In this document: piece after piece, positions 45,030 to 53,009 of the stretch
Position numbering within the stretch: the stretch's first letter is position 1
How the letters are laid out: the number at the start of each line of letters is the position of its first letter
NCBI RefSeq assembly: GCF_003313325.1
Contig: NZ_QMHQ01000001.1
Location: 434,001-498,000, forward strand
Direction: 5' to 3'
From: Pedobacter namyangjuensis
GTDB lineage: Bacteria > Bacteroidota > Bacteroidia > Sphingobacteriales > Sphingobacteriaceae
Length of the DNA: 64,000 nt
The notes under the pieces: generated by a model
Database searches by the model: none
The model's input: only the letters and a program-made list of their open reading frames with translations
What the model was told of the DNA's origin: nothing
Made by a program: the position numbers and the translations under genes

Positions 45030-45329
45030 CTAATTTTCAAAAAGTTCATCTCTATAATTGTTAAATGTGTTTAGCTGTCTTACAGCACCAGCTAGTCCTT
45101 CGTCATTACCTTTTTCATATACTTCTACTATTAGTGTTAAAAAATCTCTAATAGGTATTTTGAATAAATGGCTTGCGAGATATAGTTTTTCAATATCAGC
45201 ATTTACTCGTCCGTTTTCTATATTGGCCAAGGTTGGTACGGTAATATTTAGCTTGTCTGCTAAAAACTCTTGCGTGTAGCCCAAGTGTTTCCTAAACGCT
45301 TTGATTACTTTTCCAGTTGATTTTTTCAT
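45030..45329 (-). CDS. XRE family transcriptional regulator
   Basis: This 99-residue protein has an N-terminal Cro/CI-type helix-turn-helix (residues about 8-65: IKAFRKHLGYTQEFLADKLN, then ITVPTLANIENGR). A short helical C-terminal half (NDEGLAGAVRQLNTFNNYRDEL) could dimerise. It is divergent from the peptide/CPBP/ABC remnants. A half-site TGTAGGGTA lies 41 nt before its start, and the full palindrome TACCCTACA-N5-TGTAGGGTA lies upstream of the peptide frame. It is therefore the best candidate to bind that operator and to control both sides, including itself. Confidence 0.9.
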   Translation of the reverse strand: MKKSTGKVIKAFRKHLGYTQEFLADKLNITVPTLANIENGRVNADIEKLYLASHLFKIPIRDFLTLIVEVYEKGNDEGLAGAVRQLNTFNNYRDELFEN

Positions 45330-45370
45330 AAATAGGTAATGCTAAAATATCAAAAAGTTTAGAATCAATG

Positions 45371-45379
45371 TGTAGGGTA
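45371..45379 (+). promoter_or_regulatory. Operator half-site near the XRE gene
   Basis: TGTAGGGTA is identical to one arm of the palindrome at 45602-45624 and lies 41 nt before the regulator's start codon. Confidence 0.45.
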
Positions 45380-45601
45380 AATTGACTAAGGATGTTTTTT
45401 GCAAAAAAAAGAACGACATTTTTTGATTTTTTCCTTCTTTTCGTCGTTATTTTGGTTTGAATTGGCATTTTGTTTTTGGTGTAGCAGTTTTTTTCCGAAT
45501 GAAGTTAACTTATGATTGCAAAATTTATCAACTTATCAATTTTTACAAACTATTAAGCAAATAATTTATCGCAGTAAATAAATTCGTTTTTCTAAATTTT
45601 T

Positions 45602-45624
45602 TACCCTACAAAAAATGTAGGGTA
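45602..45624. promoter_or_regulatory. Palindromic operator candidate
   Basis: TACCCTACA, five A, TGTAGGGTA: perfect 9-nt arms. It lies immediately upstream of a TTTG (45626-45629) and a TATATTTG -7 element (45654-45661), so a bound repressor or activator would touch the promoter of the peptide remnant. Confidence 0.65.
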
Positions 45625-45653
45625 GTTTGTTAAATTATTGTTAGAACCGCCTC

Positions 45654-45661
45654 TATATTTG
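45654..45661 (+). promoter_or_regulatory. Candidate -7 promoter element for the peptide locus
   Basis: TATATTTG matches TAnnTTTG. The nearest upstream TTTG gives a 24-nt spacer, longer than the usual 19, so the promoter is imperfect or activator-dependent. Confidence 0.45.
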
Positions 45662-45737
45662 GTTTAATGTTAGGCCAACAGCAAGAGTTTACCGAAAATC
45701 TTTAAAAGAGTAGGTGAGAAAATAAATTTTAAAGACT

Positions 45738-45944
45738 ATGAAAACATTAATCTTTCAAAATTTCGGTGTCAGAGAACTAGATACTAGGGAGATATTGAAA
45801 TTGATGGCGGACAAGCGCCAGCTTGGCTAAAAAAACTTGGATGGGGGGTACCTTACAGAAGTTATTAGTGGATGGAAGATACTCTTTATTTTATTGTCGT
45901 CCGTTTTAATTTCAGTTCTAGAGAGGATTTTAAAAAAGAGATAG
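45738..45944 (+). pseudogene. Frame-disrupted double-glycine-leader (bacteriocin-type) peptide
   Basis: ATG at 45738 opens MKTLIFQNFGVRELDTREIL, which resembles Bacteroidetes double-glycine leader peptides (xNFxVxELxxxEx). That frame stops at 45830. From 45803 another frame reads DGGQAPAWLKKLGWGV, supplying the expected GG cleavage site after a one-base loss near 45801. From 45849 the first frame is open again (YLTEVISGWKILFILL) to a stop at 45944, so one extra G in the G6 run at 45843-45848 would restore it. Joined, the pieces give a precursor of about 68 residues with a hydrophobic tail. The correct C-terminal frame is uncertain. Neighbouring XRE, CPBP and ABC genes support the reading. Confidence 0.5.
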
Positions 45945-46022
45945 TTGATTCGTAGTTTTGTAATAAAAATAAATCTACTTCAAATTAACTCTTTGATTCT
46001 TATTACCAAAACTCTTAAGTAT

Positions 46023-46496
46023 ATGAAGATTAAAGAAATACCACAGGCAAAAAATCAAATTTATTTTTGGATTTTTTTTTCTATTTATTTTTTTTTTCAA
46101 TTGCTTACGACAATTGTAGCTAATTACATAAATCCGGATTTGACATCAACTACTATTGATTTTGATAGTTTAGCAGAAGAGTTTATAATAGTTGTAGTTG
46201 TCGCACCAATTCTAGAAACAATAATATTCCAATACATTGTTATTGAAACCTTAACCAGGTTCAAAATTATGCCTATAATTTGTGTATTTATATCTGGGAT
46301 ATTGTTCGGTATGGCCCATTGGTATAACTTGATATATGTTGTAGTACTCACTATAGTCGGTTTTATTTTTGCATATTATTACCTAGCGTTGAGGCATCAA
46401 AACCCTGTAAATAAGTTAGTTCTGGTGACTCTACTACATGCCTTATCTAATTTGATAGCGTTTTTCGATAAAAATATAGTTGACTTAACCTTTTAA
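46023..46496 (+). CDS. CPBP family intramembrane protease
   Basis: This 157-residue membrane protein has about four TM helices and the three CPBP (Abi/CAAX-like) motifs: APILETIIFQ (glutamate motif, in an ExxxF form lacking the usual second Glu and Arg), LFGMAHWYN (histidine), and LLHALSN (second His/Asn). Bacterial CPBP proteins are often encoded beside double-glycine bacteriocin genes and act as immunity proteins or processing factors. The start at 46023 is preferred over an upstream frame start at 45945. It sits between the peptide remnant and the ABC-exporter remnant, and is intact where they are not. Confidence 0.8.
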   Translation: MKIKEIPQAKNQIYFWIFFSIYFFFQLLTTIVANYINPDLTSTTIDFDSLAEEFIIVVVVAPILETIIFQYIVIETLTRFKIMPIICVFISGILFGMAHWYNLIYVVVLTIVGFIFAYYYLALRHQNPVNKLVLVTLLHALSNLIAFFDKNIVDLTF

Positions 46497-46555
46497 TGAT
46501 TTAATTTACTAAACAGGAGTAGTATTGCGCCACTTTTTAATGATTATTTTTTGGG

Positions 46556-47060
46556 GGAAGAAAAGCTATTCTACAAGACATTAGTCTAATTGAAAAATGT
46601 TTACACGCCAACTTGGCGAAATATTTTAGCAACCGTACCACAAGAAATAAAACTAGTTAATGGAACACTAATTGAAAATATCGCTATTGCTAGTGCTCAG
46701 GACGAGGTATTAGCTATTGTAAATTTCTGCATTGCGAATGGATTTAATAAATATTTTGAAGCTTTGCCTCAGGGTTATTTTAAATTAGTTGGCGAAGAGG
46801 GCATAAATCTCTCAGGCGGACAAAAGCAGCTGGTTGCCGTAGCAAGGGAATTGTATCGCAAGCCACAAGTGCTTTTGTTAGATGAACCCACTGCAGCAAT
46901 GGATAGAAATACAGAGCGATTTATTTTACAGCTATTAAATCAACTAAAAAAGGAAATGGCGATTATTTTAATTACTCATAAAATGCATACAGCAAAAATA
47001 TGCGACCGTATTTATATAATTGAAAACGGTTTAATTACAGCCAACGGTAAACCTTCATAG
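46556..47060 (+). pseudogene. Truncated ABC exporter ATPase (peptide/bacteriocin exporter remnant)
   Basis: From 46556 a short frame reads GRKAILQDISL, the usual start of an exporter ATPase domain. In another frame, from about 46590, it resumes at WRNILATVPQEIKLVNGTLIENI (Q-loop). The signature LSGGQKQLVAVARE, Walker B VLLLDEPTAAMD and the H-loop LITHK follow. The Walker A region between these pieces, the membrane domain and any N-terminal C39 peptidase domain are missing. The 156-codon frame would need a TTG start and cannot bind ATP normally. The sequence type (PQEIKLxNGTLxENI) is that of peptidase-containing bacteriocin exporters. It is best read as the decayed transporter of the adjacent peptide locus. 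Confidence 0.75.
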
Positions 47061-47117
47061 CTTTTAGGAACAGATAATTTTTTAGTCAGCTAGTTTCGGA
47101 TTCATCGCTTTAGGTTT

Positions 47118-48149
47118 TTACCCAAACAACCCATTTTCAAGTCCCGCCAAACCCAAACCTGGCAAATCATTTAAAACATATTTGCCATCCTTCATTTCTG
47201 GCGCATTAAACGGATTGTTTTTGGTAAGCCAAGGCCCATCTAAATCTGCCCAGTCGCAAAGAGGTGCTAATGCTATACCAGCTAAGGTAGCTATTGAAGT
47301 TTCGCTCATACAGCCGATTAGAATTTTCATTCCAAAACTGCGGGCTTTTAAAATCATTTGATGCGCTTCGTACATTCCGGCACTTTTCATCAATTTAATA
47401 TTTATGCCATGATAAGCGCCACGTAGTTTATCTAAATCCGCTATGCGTTGTACAGCCTCATCTGCAATAATAGGGATGGGGCTACGGCCTGTCAACCAAG
47501 CGTTTCCATCAATATTATTTTTATCCATGGGTTGCTCAATTAGGAGTACGCCTTGGTCGTGCAGCCAATAACACATTTCTATCGCTTGTTTTCTATCCGT
47601 CCAACCTTGGTTTGCATCTACATAAAGCGGTAAATCGGTTACACTTCTAATGGTTTTTATCAGTTCTTTATCATTGTCTCGGCCCAGCTTAACCTTAATT
47701 ACTTTAAAAGCATCGGCATCTTTTAGTTTCTCTCTAATTACGGCTGGTGTATCAATGCCTACGGTGTAAGAGGTAACGGGCATTTTTTCTGGATCGCTGC
47801 CAAATATTTTGTAGCAAGGCTGATTTAGGATTTTACCATTTAAATCGTTGAGCGCTATATCTATTGCTGCTTTAACTGCCGGATTTCCACTTTCCAAACT
47901 ATCTAAATATTTGTGTATTTCGGCAAAATTGAAAGGGTGTTTAAATCTCGAAAAATCAACTTTTGCTAAAAAGGCACTTGCCGAAGCATAACTTTCGCCC
48001 ATGTACGGCACCATACTAGCTTCGCCATAGCCATCAAAACCTTGGTAATTTAATTTTAAAAGCAATAATGGCGTGCTGGTTCTGGTAAACTTAGCAATAG
48101 AAAATGGATGTTTTAATTCTAATTCAAACTCCTTGCAACTAATCTTCAT
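47118..48149 (-). CDS. L-Ala-D/L-Glu (dipeptide) epimerase, enolase superfamily
   Basis: This 343-residue enolase-superfamily enzyme of the muconate-lactonising subgroup has the KxK pair in VIKVKLGRD. The metal ligands are in YVDANQGW, LIEQPMD and IIADEAV, and the second catalytic lysine is in GINIKLMKSAG. This set matches dipeptide epimerases, which convert L-Ala-D-Glu from cell-wall recycling to L-Ala-L-Glu. The family has varied dipeptide specificity, so the exact substrate is inferred. The protein is cytoplasmic. It is monocistronic and divergent from a lipoprotein gene. Confidence 0.9.
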   Translation of the reverse strand: MKISCKEFELELKHPFSIAKFTRTSTPLLLLKLNYQGFDGYGEASMVPYMGESYASASAFLAKVDFSRFKHPFNFAEIHKYLDSLESGNPAVKAAIDIALNDLNGKILNQPCYKIFGSDPEKMPVTSYTVGIDTPAVIREKLKDADAFKVIKVKLGRDNDKELIKTIRSVTDLPLYVDANQGWTDRKQAIEMCYWLHDQGVLLIEQPMDKNNIDGNAWLTGRSPIPIIADEAVQRIADLDKLRGAYHGINIKLMKSAGMYEAHQMILKARSFGMKILIGCMSETSIATLAGIALAPLCDWADLDGPWLTKNNPFNAPEMKDGKYVLNDLPGLGLAGLENGLFG

Positions 48150-48239
48150 TTTTAATCGTCTTAATGATACAAACGTTCGGTTAATGGAGGCGATTATTAG
48201 CTATATTCGCTTCGCTTAACTAACATAACTCTCAAGGTC

Positions 48240-49373
48240 ATGGAAACTATTTCAAGATTACGGTATTTTATTTATTTATCCATACTATTTGTTGGATGTA
48301 CCACCGGAAAAAATGCGTTGCAAAAAGGCTCTTACGATGCTGCTGTATCTAAAGCGGTTGAAAGGTTAAAAAATTCGCCTAGGAATGAAGAGGCATTAAA
48401 AGTTTTGCCACAAGCTTACGATTTGGCATTTAAATCGCATTTAAGAAAAATTGATGAAGCAAAAATGTCGGCAGATGTACTGCGTTGGGAAACTGTAATG
48501 TACGAATACCAACAATTAAACCAGTTGAGTGATGAAATAAATAGTTCGCCAGTGGCGCTGAAGTTGGTTCCAAATCCTACAAAATTTATAGCTGAAGTGG
48601 CCGAAGCGAGATACAAATCTGCCGAGGTGCGTTACACTTTGGGTGTTAACCAGTTGAAGGAAAATAATCGTGTTAGCGCCAAAAAAGCATATTACAATTT
48701 TGAAAGAGCACAACAACTGGAGCCAACTTATAAGGATGTAAAAAATAAGCTTGATGATGCTTATTGGGCTTCGGTTTTAAAAGTAGTGGTGCAACAAGTA
48801 GCTGTAAATAGTCAATATTATAAACTGAGCAATCAATTTTTTCAGCAGCAGGTTAACGAGTTTATGATTAATTATCGTGGCAACAGGTTCGTAGCTTTTT
48901 ATACCGAGCAAGAGGCAAGCAAACAACGTATAGTGGCCGACCAAATTATAAGTTTAAGTTTTGATGATTTTATTGTTGGACAAACCTATGTTAAAGAGAG
49001 GATTGAAAAAGTTAAAAAAGACAGCGTCGTAATCGGCGAGTCTAGAAATCGCGAAAAAGTTTACGGAACAGTTAGGGGCACTTTGAGCATCTTTGATAAA
49101 AGAGTATCATCATGTGGTTTGTTAAGTATGGTTATTAGCGATTTAAGCACCAATAAAATCATCCGCCAGCAAAAATTACCAGGCACTTTTGTTTGGCAAG
49201 ATAACTGGGCAACTTTTAAAGGCGATGAAAGGGCTTTAGATAGACAACAATTGGCAATGACCAAACGTAGAGAGGTCTTGCCTCCGCCACCAGCAACCTT
49301 ATTTGTAGAGTTTACTAAACCAATTTATGCACAACTGGTAGATCAGGTTAATAGTTTTTACAGTAGATACTAG
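48240..49373 (+). CDS. Lipoprotein of unknown function with TPR-like helices
   Basis: This 377-residue lipoprotein (lipobox FVGC, Cys20) has helical repeats resembling TPRs at about residues 25-60 (QKGSYDAAVSKAVERLKNSPRNEEAL) and 125-175 (AKKAYYNFERAQQLEPTYKDVKNKL). The second half is mostly beta-strands and I do not recognise it. It probably sits at the inner or outer membrane facing the periplasm. A TATATTCG -7-like element lies about 35 nt before the start. The interval to the next gene carries a family-B repeat. No function is proposed. Confidence 0.7.
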   Translation: METISRLRYFIYLSILFVGCTTGKNALQKGSYDAAVSKAVERLKNSPRNEEALKVLPQAYDLAFKSHLRKIDEAKMSADVLRWETVMYEYQQLNQLSDEINSSPVALKLVPNPTKFIAEVAEARYKSAEVRYTLGVNQLKENNRVSAKKAYYNFERAQQLEPTYKDVKNKLDDAYWASVLKVVVQQVAVNSQYYKLSNQFFQQQVNEFMINYRGNRFVAFYTEQEASKQRIVADQIISLSFDDFIVGQTYVKERIEKVKKDSVVIGESRNREKVYGTVRGTLSIFDKRVSSCGLLSMVISDLSTNKIIRQQKLPGTFVWQDNWATFKGDERALDRQQLAMTKRREVLPPPPATLFVEFTKPIYAQLVDQVNSFYSRY

Positions 49374-49458
49374 AAAGGTCGAAAGCGAAAGTTCTTTGCG
49401 GACTGATAGGTTGGAAGGTTTAAGGTTAATAATTTAAAGTCTTATCTGAGGATAACGG

Positions 49459-49505
49459 AGAATCTGTTAAGTTTATGTAGGCAGATTCTTCGCTTACTCG
49501 GAATG
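49459..49505. repeat. Palindromic intergenic repeat, family B, copy 2
   Basis: AGAATCTG (49459-49466) pairs with CAGATTCT (49482-49489). The following TCGCTTACTCGGAATGA parallels the 3' half of the element at 34951-35056. Confidence 0.45.
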
Positions 49506-49582
49506 ATAAAGATTTTAAATTGAAGTGGTCTTTTTACTTCCTATTGATTTACCCCATCAATTTATTAGCTAATATTGCAGCA

Positions 49583-50554
49583 ATGAATACTGCAGTTTAT
49601 AATCCCTTCAAAAATTTCGATTTTAAAAACGATAAATGCTTTTTAACTGGCGAGGCTTTTCCATCGCCCTTGGCAACTGTAAATGTACTGCCAGATTGGT
49701 TATTGAGCATGGCTAACTTAACAGGAAACGAGCAAATACAATTATTAGACGAAACTATACGTACTTACAAAAGTTTGGTTGTGCCTTGCAGTATTCCGGT
49801 TTATGATCAGTTTGTTTCTCCGCTAGAGGATAAAATTGCAATGGCTTTTGGCCAAGGTTACCGAGGTGTATCGGCTTTGCCAGAACAAGATTTATTTAAT
49901 TGGATTGGAAAATTGATGTACAGCTTTTTGTATATAGAAATGCAAGGAGCTATACGTTTGCAACAGTTAAGTGGCGATGGCATGAACATGTCGCAAGGTT
50001 TGATGCACAAATTTGGTAACCTGCACACCATGTTACAAAGCATCCATCGCGAGGTAGTTCTGGAAAATTTTACGCCTTGGACTATACTCGTTTTTCCGTT
50101 GCAAGATGCAGAAACACCATTTAGCTTCCGCGATGAAATTAACACTTTAACATTTTCGTTAAAATTTAAGGATTTTGGGATTATTGCCTGCTTGCAAGAC
50201 AACGGAATGAACAAAAGATACCATAAGGATATTTTAGCCGCAATAGCTAATAAACCGCTAAGTGCCCAACAATTCGAAGAAATTTCGGCTCGTTTTTATT
50301 ACTCTGCGTATTTATTTAATCGCTTGCCAGAATATACGATTATGCCGGTTGATGGTGTAATTTATATCGATGCAATGCCTCTAACTGGCGGTATGCAAAA
50401 CAAGCCTCTTTTTGATGTTTGGGCTAATAAAACCTACGGCCAGGTATTAGAAAATTTCTGGAAACCTTGGGGGCACACCTTGTTCGAGATTATAAAAAAT
50501 CCTTTAGCGCCAATTACGTATTTTGATGATGCACTATTACCTGCCCAAGCCTAA
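49583..50554 (+). CDS. Conserved protein of unknown function
   Basis: This protein of about 323 residues has a globular, mixed composition and no TM helix after the chosen start. Notable parts are NDKCFLTGEAF near the N-terminus, the SPLEDKIAMAFGQGYRGV region, and KPWGHTLFEIIKNPLAPITYFDD at the end. I do not recognise a named family. A longer frame would begin at a TTG (49520) and add a hydrophobic stretch, but the ATG at 49583 (MNTAVYNPFKNFDF) is more convincing. Its last 18 bp overlap the convergent rhomboid gene. No function can be proposed from sequence alone. Confidence 0.65.
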   Translation: MNTAVYNPFKNFDFKNDKCFLTGEAFPSPLATVNVLPDWLLSMANLTGNEQIQLLDETIRTYKSLVVPCSIPVYDQFVSPLEDKIAMAFGQGYRGVSALPEQDLFNWIGKLMYSFLYIEMQGAIRLQQLSGDGMNMSQGLMHKFGNLHTMLQSIHREVVLENFTPWTILVFPLQDAETPFSFRDEINTLTFSLKFKDFGIIACLQDNGMNKRYHKDILAAIANKPLSAQQFEEISARFYYSAYLFNRLPEYTIMPVDGVIYIDAMPLTGGMQNKPLFDVWANKTYGQVLENFWKPWGHTLFEIIKNPLAPITYFDDALLPAQA

Positions 50555-51157
50555 AGCTGCAGCAATTTGGTGAAGGAAATTTGGAATAATACCAGGAACA
50601 GCAATTACGGTAAAAATCAAACCTGTTAAAGCGCCAAAAAAGTGCGCATCATGGCCAATGTTGTCATTCCCTTTTTTAGCCATGTACCACGAGTAAACTA
50701 AGTACAATATGGCAAAAACAACAGCAGGCATAGGTATAAACATTACTAAAAGTAATGTAGTAGGATCGAATAAAATATAGCTAAATAAAACGGCGCTAAT
50801 TGCACCGCTAGCACCTAAACTATTGTACCAAAAGCTATCCTTGTGTTTTACTAAAGTTGGGATGTCGCTCAAAACAAGACCTAAGAAATACAACAGTCCA
50901 AACTGCCAACTTCCAATCATCGTTTCTAATTTAAACGCAAAAAAATAGAACGTAAACATATTAAAAATCAGGTGCATCCAATCGGCATGTATGAGGCCGC
51001 TCGTTATAAACGTATAGATTTTTTTTCCTCTGCTTACCGTATAGGGATGAAACATAAACTTACCATACAACTGATTGTCGTTAAACGCATAAATGCTCGT
51101 TATCAAGGTAAAAATAAATATAATTGAAGCTACGGGTGTGTTATTTAGGTATTCCAT
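50537..51157 (-). CDS. Rhomboid family intramembrane serine protease
   Basis: This 206-residue protein has six TM helices. The catalytic serine is Ser117 in NSLGASGAISA (GxSG), and the catalytic histidine is His172 in HDAHFFGALTGL. The WMHLIFNMFTFYFF segment of helix 2 is also typical. Rhomboids cleave membrane proteins within or near their TM helices. It starts 1 nt after the M14 peptidase stop on the same strand, so the two are cotranscribed. Its 3' end overlaps the convergent unknown gene by 18 bp. The physiological substrate is unknown. Confidence 0.95.
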   Translation of the reverse strand: MEYLNNTPVASIIFIFTLITSIYAFNDNQLYGKFMFHPYTVSRGKKIYTFITSGLIHADWMHLIFNMFTFYFFAFKLETMIGSWQFGLLYFLGLVLSDIPTLVKHKDSFWYNSLGASGAISAVLFSYILFDPTTLLLVMFIPMPAVVFAILYLVYSWYMAKKGNDNIGHDAHFFGALTGLIFTVIAVPGIIPNFLHQIAAALGLGR

Positions 51158-51158
51158 A

Positions 51159-52901
51159 TTATTTCAAATTTAAAGAAATGTTCTGTTGCAAACGAGCAAT
51201 GGGATAACGCATAGTGGTTTTTTCGAAATAATCGGAGTTTTTGTAAACGAAATCCAGTTGCGCTCTTGCGGTTTTCATCGCATCAGGGTTTTTAGCTTTT
51301 TCGGCGTCCAATTTAGCTCTTAGCGTCGAATCTTTTTTCAATAATTCTGCAGCGGTATCTTCAAAAACATAACTAGAGTAGCCTTCTTTCTGCCCTAAAA
51401 CTGCATCAAAGAAATTCCAGTTAAAAAATGAATCGATTGCTTGAGGTTCCAACGTTTCTACAATATAGCGGTTACTCGGCTGGTTAACGTAAACCACGTA
51501 ATCTCCGGCAAAAAAATGTATATCCTGGTTAACTTTGTCTAGTTTAACAGCCGAGTGCTGGTAATGGCCTTCATAAGGTCTGGTAGCAGTTTTCATATCG
51601 GCAATGTAGTACATCTCTACAGCTAACTTTGTGTCTGCAGTTAGTTGTTGCACTTTAACATTGTTTAGTTTAAGCAGGGCGATGACCTTATCGTAAGCTT
51701 TAGGAATAACATAAGCAATAGGCTTAGACACGGTTGTCGATGGTTCAAATTTATCCCAATACTTTATTTTCTTGGTAAAGGGCTTTGATCTGTCGTAGTA
51801 TAAACGATCTAATCCACTTACTTCGCTTGCCTTATACTTGGCTTCAAAACCTTTAAATTCTATACTGTCTACAACTTCTCTGTTCAACTTCCAATCTAAC
51901 GGAAATTCGATTTGTTTTGCTGTAAGTTCATCCGCTTTGCGTTTGTTTTCTCCTATTATTTTCGCATCGCGAACGATTACATCAATATAAGTTTGCAGAA
52001 GTTTATAGGTAGATTCTACACGTTTATCAAAGGGCTTCAACATGTGTGTTTCTGGCATAAAACCGATGGAATTATGCAAAGCTGCATAACCAGTAGAATA
52101 TCTTGGCGATTCGATGAAGCCCGTAATTCCGTTATCGGGTATTTCGCTTACCGAATTTACATAGGGGATAAGTTCAAAGCCTTTGCTCTTCATTTTACTA
52201 TATAAATCTGGTACCATTGTTTGCGTTAAATATCTTCCCAAAATTGGATTGATTTTATCCTTTTGCGAAGGGATTAAAGTCATGGTGTACTGGTAGTCGG
52301 CCCCGTTGCTGGTATGAGTGTCTACAAAAACCTCTGGTTGCCAAGTATTAAAAATAAGCTGAAAAGCCTGCGAATTTTTCGAATCGCTTTTAATAAAATC
52401 TCTGTTTAAATCGTAATTTTTGCTATTGCCTCTAAAACCGTAAAAAGCTGGGCCGTTTTGGTTGGCACGAGAAGTGGCGGTACGATTATGGCTACCGTCT
52501 ATATTATAAATTGGGATAATACAAATTACCACATTCTCGGGTAGCAAGTTGCCTTTTAATAAATCCCTGGCTAACATCATGCTGGCATCAATTCCTTCTG
52601 GTTCGCCGGGGTGTATACCGTTATTAATTAAAAATATGCGTTTATCCGCTTTTTTCAATGCAGATGGATCGAAAATTCCATTTTTTGAAAGCACAAGCAA
52701 GTGAAGCGGTTTGCCAAAATCGGTGCTGCCATAAGTTAATAACTTAGCTTGCTTCGGATAACTTTTGCTCAGGTTTTGGTAATAGCTAATGGCCTGTTGG
52801 TAAGTAGTTGTTTCGTTTTTATTACTGGCTTCAAACGGTGTTTGTTGTGCTAAAGCGGGCAAAGAAAATACGAATGCAAAAAGCAAAAAATAATGCTTCA
52901 T
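51159..52901 (-). CDS. Secreted M14 family zinc carboxypeptidase
   Basis: This 580-residue exported protein has a signal peptide (about residues 1-18, ending ALAQ) and an N-terminal M14 domain. The zinc-binding HPGEPEG motif (HxxE) is near residue 98, with a later histidine in FVDTHTSNGADY. It also has the substrate-binding YDLNRDFIKS and GFIESPRYSTGY segments. M14 enzymes remove C-terminal residues from peptides or peptidoglycan stems. The C-terminal 250 residues are a poorly known domain common in Bacteroidetes M14 proteins. It is upstream of and coupled to the rhomboid gene (1-nt gap). Confidence 0.92.
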   Translation of the reverse strand: MKHYFLLFAFVFSLPALAQQTPFEASNKNETTTYQQAISYYQNLSKSYPKQAKLLTYGSTDFGKPLHLLVLSKNGIFDPSALKKADKRIFLINNGIHPGEPEGIDASMMLARDLLKGNLLPENVVICIIPIYNIDGSHNRTATSRANQNGPAFYGFRGNSKNYDLNRDFIKSDSKNSQAFQLIFNTWQPEVFVDTHTSNGADYQYTMTLIPSQKDKINPILGRYLTQTMVPDLYSKMKSKGFELIPYVNSVSEIPDNGITGFIESPRYSTGYAALHNSIGFMPETHMLKPFDKRVESTYKLLQTYIDVIVRDAKIIGENKRKADELTAKQIEFPLDWKLNREVVDSIEFKGFEAKYKASEVSGLDRLYYDRSKPFTKKIKYWDKFEPSTTVSKPIAYVIPKAYDKVIALLKLNNVKVQQLTADTKLAVEMYYIADMKTATRPYEGHYQHSAVKLDKVNQDIHFFAGDYVVYVNQPSNRYIVETLEPQAIDSFFNWNFFDAVLGQKEGYSSYVFEDTAAELLKKDSTLRAKLDAEKAKNPDAMKTARAQLDFVYKNSDYFEKTTMRYPIARLQQNISLNLK

Positions 52902-53009
52902 AAAATGAGGTTTGATTTTATAAAGCTCTAAAATAGTTTTTTTATTTTACAGCAACACAGAATATAAGCTTGCTTTATAAAAGCTTTACAATTGTTACTA
53001 TTCTATGTA

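Larger units (their letters stand above)
45330..45737. other. Regulatory interval between XRE regulator and peptide remnant
   Basis: No gene is seen in these 408 nt. It holds the operator half-site (45371), an inverted repeat AACGAC (45412-45417) / GTCGTT (45443-45448), the full palindrome (45602-45624) and a -7-type promoter element (45654-45661). It is markedly AT-rich. Confidence 0.6.

Noticed and set aside
45872..45955. A 27-residue frame after the peptide remnant (MEDTLYFIVV ...)
   Set aside because: It is too short to judge and competes with another frame of the same decayed peptide gene; not listed as a gene.
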